From JAICTV01 sp034666045 (lineage in GTDB: Bacteria; Planctomycetota; Phycisphaerae; Tepidisphaerales; Tepidisphaeraceae): DNA of 8,357 nucleotides. The translations under genes and the position numbers were made by a program. Shown here piece after piece: positions 1-5,802 of the stretch; the stretch's first letter is position 1, and every line of letters starts with the position of its first letter. Location: the NCBI GenBank assembly GCA_034666045.1, contig JAXDMN010000264.1:1-8357 (forward strand), read 5' to 3'. The notes beneath the pieces are model-generated. The model worked only from the letters and a program-made list of their open reading frames with translations. It did no database searches and was not told where the DNA came from.

Positions 1-497
1 TGCAGCAGGTTCTCCAGCCGCGTCCCGATCGGGACCAGCAGCGGCCGCGTGCTGTTCATGCCGACGCCTTCGATCAGCAGGCAGACCGCCGCGAACATCT
101 GCCCCCCGATTTTCACCTTCGGGCTGATGCGCTGGATGTCGTCCCACAGCCCGAGCAGCACGATCACCGACGCGCCGACGACGATGCTGAACGGCACCTT
201 CAGGTGCGGCAGCAGCCCGGGCTCGGTGCGATGAAGCTGGAGGAACTGGCTGACCGCCATCCCGCTGATCCAGCCGAGAAAGACCGCGACGCCGCCCAGG
301 TAGGCGACCGGCGCCGAGTGAAGCTTGCGCTTGTTGTCCGGCTCGTCGATGATGCCGTAGTAGCTGGCTACCATCTGCATCACCGGGGTGAAGCAGAAGG
401 CGACGACGAACGCGGCGTAGAAAACGTAGATGTAGGGGGCCGCGACTTCATCAGCGGAGTACGCCTGGCTGGGGATCTGGGCGAGGAAGCTCAGCAT
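1..497 (-). CDS. WecA/MraY-type undecaprenyl-phosphate sugar-1-phosphate transferase (N-terminal part)
   Basis: This gene is cut by the left edge; 165 codons are visible on the minus strand from the ATG at 497. Family members are integral membrane enzymes that move a sugar-1-phosphate from a UDP-sugar to a polyprenyl phosphate, the first membrane step of O-antigen, teichoic-acid or exopolysaccharide synthesis. A hydrophobic segment at residues 22-41 is followed by the family signature around residues 50-69 (IIDEPDNKRKLHSAPVAYLGG region: Asp51, Pro53, Asp54, Arg57, Lys58, His60, GG68-69). Further membrane segments lie at about 65-86 and 103-118. The second signature, GLWDD, ends in the Asp119-Asp120 pair and precedes a polar loop, as in WecA/TagO. 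An AGGA five bases before the ATG supports the start. The gene lies 90 bases downstream of a same-strand epimerase. Transfer of GlcNAc-1-P is a guess; the sugar cannot be read from this part. Confidence 0.85.
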   Translation of the reverse strand, partial: MLSFLAQIPSQAYSADEVAAPYIYVFYAAFVVAFCFTPVMQMVASYYGIIDEPDNKRKLHSAPVAYLGGVAVFLGWISGMAVSQFLQLHRTEPGLLPHLKVPFSIVVGASVIVLLGLWDDIQRISPKVKIGGQMFAAVCLLIEGVGMNSTRPLLVPIGTRLENLL

Positions 498-502
498 GTG
501 GA

Positions 503-506
503 TCCT
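503..506 (-). promoter_or_regulatory. Ribosome binding site (AGGA) of the WecA-like gene
   Basis: AGGA on the minus strand sits five bases from the ATG at 497. It decides the start, since no other in-frame ATG lies just upstream. It is one of only two convincing Shine-Dalgarno sites in the window, and both belong to genes that look internal to a transcript. Confidence 0.5.
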
Positions 507-587
507 GAAGTGCCTGTGCCATCTCTCCGCGGAAATGACATCTCTATCTATTCGGCCATCGCCGCCGCCGGGTTCAGCAGGCGCGGG

Positions 588-1556
588 TTATCCGGACTTT
601 CGCTGTTCGTCGATGACCGATTGGACGATTTGATCGAGGTTCTTCGTCGGCTTGAACCCAATCACGCGCTGGATGCGGTCGAGTTTCGGGACCCGGCGGC
701 GGAGGTCGTCAAACTCGCGCCCGTACGCCTTCTCGTACGGCACGTATTCGACCGTGCTTTTCGACCCGGCGAGGTGGATCACGCGGCGCGCGAGGTTGGT
801 CATCGAGATTTCCTCGTCGCTGCCGACGTTAAATACCTCACCGACGGCGGCCGGGCTCTTGATCAGCCGGCTGAGCGCGTCGACCACGTCGCTGACGTGG
901 CAGAAGCATCGCGTTTGCTCACCGTCGCCATAAACCTGGAGCGGCTTATTCGCGAGGGCGGCGGTGACGAAGCGCGGCAGCACCATGCCATACATCCCAA
1001 CCTGCCGCGGCCCGACCGTATTGAACAGCCGCACGATGACGACCGGCAGCTTGAACTGCCTTTGGTACGCCAGGCCGAGGAATTCGTCGATGCCCTTGCT
1101 GTAGGCATAACACCAACGTGAGTATCGCGTTGCGCCCATGACGACATCGTCATCTTCGGCGAAGGGGACGCGTGTGCCTTTGCCATAAACTTCGGAAGAG
1201 CTCGTTATCAAAATCGGACGGTTGTACCGATGAGCTGAATCGAGGACGACTTCAGTGCCGTGGATCGTCGTCGCGATCGTGCGCACCGGCTCGTCGGCAA
1301 CGAGCTGAACCCCCACCGCCGCCGCCAAGTGGAAGACGGCGTCGCATTGTGCCATCGCGATGTTCACCGCCGAGACATTTTCCACCGAGTCGCGAACCAG
1401 TTGCACGCGCGAATCGTCAATGAGGTGACGGACGTTTTCCAATCGTCCGGTCGACAGGTCATCGAGCACGGTGACTTCGTGTCCGTCGGCGAGCAACCGC
1501 TCAGCCAGGTGCGAGCCGATAAATCCGGCCCCGCCGGTGATGAGCATCTTCGCCAT
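588..1556 (-). CDS. NAD-dependent sugar-nucleotide epimerase/dehydratase (extended SDR)
   Basis: A 322-residue extended short-chain dehydrogenase/reductase, full length for the family. The Rossmann motif GGAGFIG is at residues 8-14 (GxxGxxG), with Asp32-Asp33 at the end of beta-2 to bind the adenosine ribose. SSSEVYG at 119-125 supplies the active-site Ser. The catalytic pair is Tyr150-x3-Lys154 (YAYSK). RLFNTVGPRQ at 176-185 and VYGDGEQTRCFCHVSDV at 208-224 are the usual substrate-side motifs. This layout fits UDP-glucose/UDP-glucuronate 4-epimerases, dTDP-glucose dehydratases and UDP-xylose synthases, and the sequence alone does not decide the substrate. The product probably feeds glycan assembly, because a WecA-type transferase follows on the same strand 90 bases downstream. 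No Shine-Dalgarno is seen; a TATCCT hexamer lies 10 bases before the ATG. Met4 is an alternative start. Confidence 0.92.
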   Translation of the reverse strand: MAKMLITGGAGFIGSHLAERLLADGHEVTVLDDLSTGRLENVRHLIDDSRVQLVRDSVENVSAVNIAMAQCDAVFHLAAAVGVQLVADEPVRTIATTIHGTEVVLDSAHRYNRPILITSSSEVYGKGTRVPFAEDDDVVMGATRYSRWCYAYSKGIDEFLGLAYQRQFKLPVVIVRLFNTVGPRQVGMYGMVLPRFVTAALANKPLQVYGDGEQTRCFCHVSDVVDALSRLIKSPAAVGEVFNVGSDEEISMTNLARRVIHLAGSKSTVEYVPYEKAYGREFDDLRRRVPKLDRIQRVIGFKPTKNLDQIVQSVIDEQRKSG

Positions 1557-1566
1557 AGGTGTGTGA

Positions 1567-1572
1567 AGGATA
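1567..1572 (-). promoter_or_regulatory. Candidate -10 box of the epimerase gene
   Basis: TATCCT on the minus strand ends 10 bases before the epimerase ATG. With 17 bases of spacing the -35 position reads TTACGC, a poor match. If the box is used, the transcript would begin at or within a few bases of the start codon. Only the hexamer and its placement support this. Confidence 0.3.
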
Positions 1573-1624
1573 GCCGCTCAACGTCGGCCGCGTAAGTGTG
1601 TAGAATGGCGCGTGGGCACGGATC

Positions 1625-1644
1625 ACTCGCGACGGATCGCGAGT
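1625..1644. promoter_or_regulatory. 8-4-8 inverted repeat in the divergent intergenic region
   Basis: ACTCGCGA and TCGCGAGT form perfect 8-base arms around the four-base spacer CGGA. The site lies in the 237-base region between the divergent epimerase and protease genes, upstream of the TATACT box. The size and symmetry suit an operator for a dimeric regulator, but a chance palindrome in GC-rich DNA cannot be excluded. Confidence 0.35.
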
Positions 1645-1691
1645 CGGCCTGGCGCTTCTTTTGGACCTTAAGCTCCTCACTCGTCGCAACC

Positions 1692-1697
1692 TATACT
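1692..1697 (+). promoter_or_regulatory. Candidate -10 box of the S8 peptidase gene
   Basis: TATACT (five of six matches to TATAAT) stands out in GC-rich surroundings. A TTGGAC at 1661-1666 is 25 bases upstream, too far for a normal spacer; at 17-18 bases the -35 position is poor (TTAAGC or TAAGCT). If it is used, the protease mRNA has a leader of about 90 bases. Confidence 0.3.
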
Positions 1698-1793
1698 GAC
1701 CGCGTCGATTCGCAACCCGGATCGACGACCGCCGCCATTGATTCCGCGCGGGGTTGGTGCCGCTTGTGGTGTGTGGCGAGACGGTTTCCCCCG

Positions 1794-3806
1794 ATGTCGT
1801 ACCGTTTCTCATCGTCGCCGTCGCATGGCCCGCGAATGGAGTCGCTGGAATCCCGCCGGCTGATGGCGGTCTCGGCGGCGGCCGCGGCCGCGATGTGGAG
1901 CACCAACGCTAAGCTCATCCGCCAGGACCAGCAGATCGCCGAGTTCCCGCTCATCACCGGCAAAGGGCAGGCGATCGCGATCATCGATACGGGAATTGAT
2001 TACAACCACCCGCTGCTCGGCAGCAACGGATTCGGCAAGGGGCACAAGGTCATCTCCGGCTACGACTTCGTCGACAACGACAAAGATCCGATGGACACCT
2101 ACGGCCACGGGACCGCGGTCGCCGGCATCATCGGCGCGAAGCAGTTCACCTATGAAGGGCGGAAGTATCGCGGCATTGCGCCGGAGGCGAACCTGATCGC
2201 CCTGCGCGTCGACGAGGCGAACGATGAAGTGCCTGATTCGCGGATCGAAGCCGCCCTGGAATGGGTGCTGGCGCACCGGACGGAATTCAACATCGTCGCG
2301 GTCAACATCTCGTTCGGCGCCGGGCATTACGAGGGGACGCATACGTCGCCGTACAGCGACGAGATGGCGCTGCTGAAGAAGCGCGGCGTGTTCGTCGCGG
2401 CGGCGAGCGGAAACAGCGGCGTCAGCGAACCGTTCGGCATCCAGTACCCCGCTGCCGACAAGAGCGTCTTCGCCGTCGGCGCGGTCGACCGGTTCGACGT
2501 CATTACGGAATGGACGGAGCGCGGGCCGACGCTCGACCTGCTCGCGCCGGGCGACGACGTGACGACGCTGGGGCTCGGGCCGCGGCAGGTCGAGATCTTC
2601 AGCGGCACGAGCTTCGCCTGCCCCGCCGTCGTCGCGACCGCCGCGCTGATGCGGCAGGCGAACCCGAACCTGCGCGTGCAGGACATGTACTCGATTTTCA
2701 GCAGCGGGAGCAAAGCGAATTTCGACGGCGACCAGGAATTCGGCTCGGTGACGAAGCTGACGTTCGAGCGCCTCGATCTGCGCAACTCGGTGGCGCTCGC
2801 CGTCGCGCGCAAGCCGGGACCATTCGCCGCGGGGGAAGTCGCAATCGCCGGCAACGGCAACGACATCGCCTTCGACGCCGATGGCGTCCTGCACATCGCT
2901 TACTACGATTCGATCGAGCGCAACTTGAAATACCTCACGCGCGAAACGGACGGCACCGTCTCCGCCGCGCAGACGATCGACACGAGCGGCAACGACGTCG
3001 GCGGGTATGTTTCGATGGCCGTCGATTCGCGCGGGCGGCCGGGCGTGGCGTATTTCGACGGATCGGCGGGCGATCTGCGCTTCGCCCACTTCAACGGCGC
3101 GACATGGGACATCGAGATCGTCGACGGCCGCGGCTCCGTCGGGCTTTATCCGTCGATCACCTACGACGGCAACGACGACGCGGTCATCAGCTACTTCCGC
3201 AAGACCAGCGGCGACCTCCGCGTCGCGCGCGAAACCGCCGGCGCGTGGCGAATCGACACCGTCGATTACGGCGGTAACGTCGGCCGATCGACTGACATCG
3301 CCTGGAACAAACGGAGCGGAGAGATCGCCGTGGCGTATGAAGACTCCACGCACGGCTGGCTGAAGGTCGCGCGTTACGTCGGCGGCGCGTGGACGACGAG
3401 CGCGGTCGACACGCTGACGCTCGGCGTGACGCACACGTCGCTGGCCTTCGACAGCGCCAACCGCCCCGCCGTCAGCTACTACGACATCTACAATGCGGAT
3501 CTGAAGTTCAGCCAATTCAACGGCTCGTCGTGGTCGACGCAGCGACTCGCGTCGAAAGGCGCGCAGGGACTCTACACGCAGCTCTATTTCACCCCGGCCG
3601 GCGTGGCGAACATCGTCTACTACAACCGCAAGAGCAACCTCGTCCTGCAACTCACCGGCGGCAGCGGCAACACCGCCTGGACCGCAAAGCAATTGCAATC
3701 CAATGGCGGCCGCTACATCGCGCTGGCGGTGGATCCGACGGACAATACGGCGACGTATTCCTGGTTCCAACCCGGCGTCGCGAAGCTGCGCGTCGCGGAT
3801 GTATAG
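1794..3806 (+). CDS. Secreted subtilisin-family (S8) serine peptidase with C-terminal seven-bladed beta-propeller
   Basis: A 670-residue protein, predicted to be exported. Residues 15-24 (MESLESRRLM) match the Leu-Glu-x-Arg-Arg-Leu leader of exported planctomycete proteins and are followed by an Ala-rich stretch at 28-33. The S8 domain spans about 57-335. It has catalytic Asp65 in IIDTGID, His105 in YGHGT, Ser273 in SGTSFACP, and oxyanion-hole Asn207 in ASGNSG, so the enzyme should be active. Only about 25 residues separate the leader from the catalytic domain, leaving no room for a usual inhibitor propeptide. Residues about 345-670 form seven repeats of 47-50 residues of the type xIAFDsxGrPxVaYyD...GdLrfA.fNGxxW, a beta-propeller likely to bind substrate, glycan or protein. 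The reading frame stays open upstream to 1596, but the ATG at 1794 places the leader near the N-terminus, where it belongs; the ATG at 1836 is an alternative. There is no clear Shine-Dalgarno. It converges on nadB with no intergenic base. Confidence 0.93.
   Translation: MSYRFSSSPSHGPRMESLESRRLMAVSAAAAAAMWSTNAKLIRQDQQIAEFPLITGKGQAIAIIDTGIDYNHPLLGSNGFGKGHKVISGYDFVDNDKDPMDTYGHGTAVAGIIGAKQFTYEGRKYRGIAPEANLIALRVDEANDEVPDSRIEAALEWVLAHRTEFNIVAVNISFGAGHYEGTHTSPYSDEMALLKKRGVFVAAASGNSGVSEPFGIQYPAADKSVFAVGAVDRFDVITEWTERGPTLDLLAPGDDVTTLGLGPRQVEIFSGTSFACPAVVATAALMRQANPNLRVQDMYSIFSSGSKANFDGDQEFGSVTKLTFERLDLRNSVALAVARKPGPFAAGEVAIAGNGNDIAFDADGVLHIAYYDSIERNLKYLTRETDGTVSAAQTIDTSGNDVGGYVSMAVDSRGRPGVAYFDGSAGDLRFAHFNGATWDIEIVDGRGSVGLYPSITYDGNDDAVISYFRKTSGDLRVARETAGAWRIDTVDYGGNVGRSTDIAWNKRSGEIAVAYEDSTHGWLKVARYVGGAWTTSAVDTLTLGVTHTSLAFDSANRPAVSYYDIYNADLKFSQFNGSSWSTQRLASKGAQGLYTQLYFTPAGVANIVYYNRKSNLVLQLTGGSGNTAWTAKQLQSNGGRYIALAVDPTDNTATYSWFQPGVAKLRVADV
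2856..3803 (+). repeat. Seven beta-propeller blade repeats in the S8 peptidase
   Basis: The blades are recognised at protein level by a strand pair such as SMAVDSRGRPGVAYFD, beginning at residues 357, 407, 454, 501, 549, 596 and 643. The spacing is very regular (50, 47, 47, 48, 47, 47). The seventh copy is cut short at the C-terminus. The strand before the first copy (GEVAIAGNG, 347-355) could complete it, as in propellers with a 'velcro' closure. DNA-level identity between blades is low, so this is an old duplication. Confidence 0.75.
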
Positions 3807-5534
3807 CTACAAAACCGGTTCCATCGCCGGCGCGGTTTCGCCGCGCTTCCAGAGCATGTGAACGCGCCAATTCGCGTCGTCGCGATCCGGGTAGTCGGTG
3901 CGATAATGCGCGCCGCGCGATTCCGTGCGCGTCTGGGCCGCCGTCGCGATCAGGTGACAGATCGTCAGCATGTTCTGCAACTCCCAGCCGGCGACGGCGC
4001 CTTGTGCGAGCGTCGCGGGATCGAACGTCTTGTCCATCACGTAGCGGCTCCAGAAGGCGATGATCTCGCGCGTCTCGGTCAGGCGATCGCCGCTGCGCTC
4101 GATGCCAACGTTGCGCCACATCACCGCGCGCAGGCTGCTTTTCACGTCGGCGAGGTCGAGCTCCGTCTTCGTCGACGGCGGAATGCTCGCCTCGAGTGAG
4201 ATCGGGAACTTGATCTGCTCCGCCTTCGCGCTCGTCGCCGCATCGGTGCCGGCCCGCGCGCCGAATGCGAGCCCTTCGAGCAACGAGTTGCTGCCGAGAC
4301 GGTTCGCGCCGTGCAGGCCGGAGCATCCCGCTTCGCCCACCGCGTACAGCCCGGGCAACGTCGATCGGCCCATCGAGTCCGCGTCGATCCCCCCGATCAT
4401 GTAGTGGGCCGCAGGGTGAATCGGGATGAGGTCCTTCGACGGGTCGATCTCGAATTGATCCACCAGCTTGGCGAGCTGCGGGAAGCGCTCGCGAAATTCC
4501 ACCTTCGCCATGTGGCGCGCGTCGAGGAACACGTGGGAAAAATTCGTCTTGCGAATCTGCTCAATGATCGCCCGGCTGACGACGTCGCGCGGGGCGAGCT
4601 CGCCGTCCTTGTGATAATCGAACATGAAGCGGTGGCCGGTGCGGTCGACGAGGTACGCCCCTTCGCCGCGCACGGCTTCGGTGATGAGGGCGCGACTCGA
4701 GCCGGCGACGTAGAGGGTGGTTGGGTGGAACTGCACCATCTCCATGTCCTGCATCGCGGCGCCGGCGCGGTAGGCCATCGCGTGGCCGTCGGCGGTGGCG
4801 ATGGGAGGATTCGTGCTCTCGCGATAAAGCTGGCCGGCGCCGCCACTGGCGAGGATCGTGCGCTTCGCCCAGATGATGTTGAGGGTGCCGTTGATCAGGG
4901 CGAGGGCGCCAATGCAGCGCGGCGCCGAAGATGGTGGGCCTTCGGCCCGACCGCTACGCGCAGAAGAGGAAGCGGGTGGGTCGTCGCCGTCGGTAAGGAG
5001 GTCTATGGCGAAGCTGCGCTCGGAGACGCGGACGTTTTCGCGGGCGCGGACGGTGTTGATCAGCGTCTGCGCCAGCTCGCGGCCTGTCGCGTCGCCGAAG
5101 GCGTGAAGGATGCGCGCGAAGCTGTGTCCGCCTTCGCGGGTGAACGCGAGGTCGTAGGGATTCCCCTGCTTCTTGTCGAAGTTGATGCCCCAGCTCAGCA
5201 GCTCGAGCACGCGCTGCGGGCCCTCTTCGACGGTGATGCGCACCGCTTCGTCATCGCAGAGCCCTGCGCCGCCGATTTTTGTGTCGCTGATGTGCGATTC
5301 CGTCGAATCCGCTGGCTGCAACACCGCGGCAATGCCGCCTTGGGCGTACCAGGTGTTCGATTGATCGATGGTGTCCTTGGTGAGCAGAAGAACTTCCGCC
5401 GATTCGGACGCCGCGATCGCGGCACGCAAGCCGGCGACGCCGCCGCCGATGATCAGGACGTCGGTGAACTGCTGCGCGAGTCGTGATGCTTTGAAGGGGA
5501 CGAGGTAGCGGCGCTGGGTGATCGGATCGAACAT
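3807..5534 (-). CDS. nadB: L-aspartate oxidase (NadB)
   Basis: A 575-residue FAD enzyme that oxidises L-aspartate to iminoaspartate, which quinolinate synthase NadA uses in de novo NAD synthesis in the cytoplasm. The FAD Rossmann motif is IIGGGVAGLRAA (G30, G32, G35). TREGGHSFARILHA at 132-145, QFHPTTLY at 268-275, GELAPRD at 311-317, HPAAHYMIGG at 373-382 and GLHGANRLGSNSLLEG at 406-421 are the oxidase and succinate-dehydrogenase-like motifs. By remembered alignment to E. coli NadB, Glu134, His270, Arg316, His377 and Arg412 match its active-site Glu121, His244, Arg290, His351 and Arg386. The REGGHS context favours NadB over SdhA or FrdA. Residues about 184-206 are a low-complexity Ser/Ala/Pro/Gly insertion coded by a hairpin element. 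The stop TAG abuts the convergent protease stop. No Shine-Dalgarno is seen; a TAGAAT box lies 9 bases before the ATG. nadA and nadC are not in the window. Confidence 0.95.
   Translation of the reverse strand: MFDPITQRRYLVPFKASRLAQQFTDVLIIGGGVAGLRAAIAASESAEVLLLTKDTIDQSNTWYAQGGIAAVLQPADSTESHISDTKIGGAGLCDDEAVRITVEEGPQRVLELLSWGINFDKKQGNPYDLAFTREGGHSFARILHAFGDATGRELAQTLINTVRARENVRVSERSFAIDLLTDGDDPPASSSARSGRAEGPPSSAPRCIGALALINGTLNIIWAKRTILASGGAGQLYRESTNPPIATADGHAMAYRAGAAMQDMEMVQFHPTTLYVAGSSRALITEAVRGEGAYLVDRTGHRFMFDYHKDGELAPRDVVSRAIIEQIRKTNFSHVFLDARHMAKVEFRERFPQLAKLVDQFEIDPSKDLIPIHPAAHYMIGGIDADSMGRSTLPGLYAVGEAGCSGLHGANRLGSNSLLEGLAFGARAGTDAATSAKAEQIKFPISLEASIPPSTKTELDLADVKSSLRAVMWRNVGIERSGDRLTETREIIAFWSRYVMDKTFDPATLAQGAVAGWELQNMLTICHLIATAAQTRTESRGAHYRTDYPDRDDANWRVHMLWKRGETAPAMEPVL
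4933..4957 (-). repeat. REP-like hairpin with GTAG head inside nadB
   Basis: Read on the minus strand, GTAG (4957-4954) and one C precede GGTCGGGCC, the loop GAA, and GGCCCACC, a stem with a single bulge. GTAG followed by an imperfect palindrome is the layout of REP elements mobilised by RAYT transposases. It is translated in frame as part of the Ser-Gly-Arg-Ala-Glu-Gly-Pro stretch of NadB. No RAYT gene and no second copy is visible in the window, so REP identity is inferred from shape only. Confidence 0.5.
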
Positions 5535-5543
5535 GTGCGGACG

Positions 5544-5549
5544 ATTCTA
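5544..5549 (-). promoter_or_regulatory. Candidate -10 box of nadB (leaderless)
   Basis: TAGAAT on the minus strand (five of six matches to the consensus) ends 9 bases before the nadB ATG. The -35 position at 17 bases reads TCGCTC, a weak match lying within the first 19-bp tandem repeat copy. Transcription from this box would start at or very near the ATG. Confidence 0.4.
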
Positions 5550-5562
5550 CTCGCGACGTTGC

Positions 5563-5638
5563 GCGGGAGCGATGTGCGCTTGCGGGAGCAATGTGCGCCT
5601 GCGAGAGCAATGTGCGCCTGCGGGAGCAATGTGCGCCT
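5563..5638. repeat. Four tandem copies of a 19-bp repeat upstream of nadB
   Basis: Copies lie at 5563-5581, 5582-5600, 5601-5619 and 5620-5638, with unit GCGGGAGCAATGTGCGCCT. Copies 2 and 4 are identical, copy 3 differs at one base and copy 1 at two; a decayed fifth copy follows at about 5640-5651. The array begins 28 bases before the nadB start codon. The unit length is not a multiple of three and the strand shows no plausible gene. It may be a regulator-binding array or a simple slippage product. Confidence 0.9.
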
Positions 5639-5671
5639 GGCGCGAGTAATGCGATCGTCGCGCGAAGCAAC

Positions 5672-5759
5672 CATTTAGCCGCGTCGCTTGCGACGCGCGA
5701 GCGTTCGATGATCAAACGCGCGTTCCGCGAACGCGCGTCGCAAGCGACGCGGCTAAATG
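5672..5759. repeat. Large inverted repeat of two hairpins (BIME/REP-like) between nuoC and nadB
   Basis: Arms 5672-5699 and 5732-5759 are perfect 28-base reverse complements around a 32-base centre. Each arm is itself a hairpin: eight-base stems with a TT loop at 5680-5697 and with an AA loop at 5734-5751. The outer ends read CATTTAGC and GCTAAATG. The centre adds another option, a 10-base stem at 5716-5725 with 5729-5738 that competes with the right arm. Two facing palindromes like this resemble a bacterial interspersed mosaic element. It begins 43 bases beyond the nuoC stop and could form a strong stem in that transcript, but there is no U-tract for a classical terminator. Confidence 0.9.
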
Positions 5760-5802
5760 AGGTGTTTAGGTTTGGGGATCGTGTTGCGTTGCCCGGCGCG
5801 GG

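Noticed and set aside
204..1121. Long plus-strand open frame over the transferase and epimerase genes
   Set aside because: It spans two minus-strand genes and their gap, and has antisense-type composition without a domain.
1596..1793. In-frame upstream extension of the S8 peptidase (66 more residues)
   Set aside because: The extension is Arg/Ser/Trp-rich with no hydrophobic core or propeptide features. It would push the export leader far from the N-terminus, and it covers the palindrome and TATACT box of the intergenic region.
1809..3770. Long open frame antisense to the peptidase gene
   Set aside because: It is rich in Arg, Val, Asp and Ala in the way antisense frames of GC-rich genes are, has no recognisable domain, and lies opposite a gene with an intact catalytic triad.
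4311..5486. Long open frame antisense to nadB
   Set aside because: It has shadow composition only and no motif; nadB on the other strand is unmistakable.
5563..5638. CRISPR array
   Set aside because: The 19-bp units are directly adjacent with no spacers and no cas genes are present.
5672..5759. Classical intrinsic terminator for nuoC
   Set aside because: The stem is strong, but no U-rich tract follows on the nuoC strand and the symmetry is far more extensive than a terminator needs. Attenuation by the stem is still possible.
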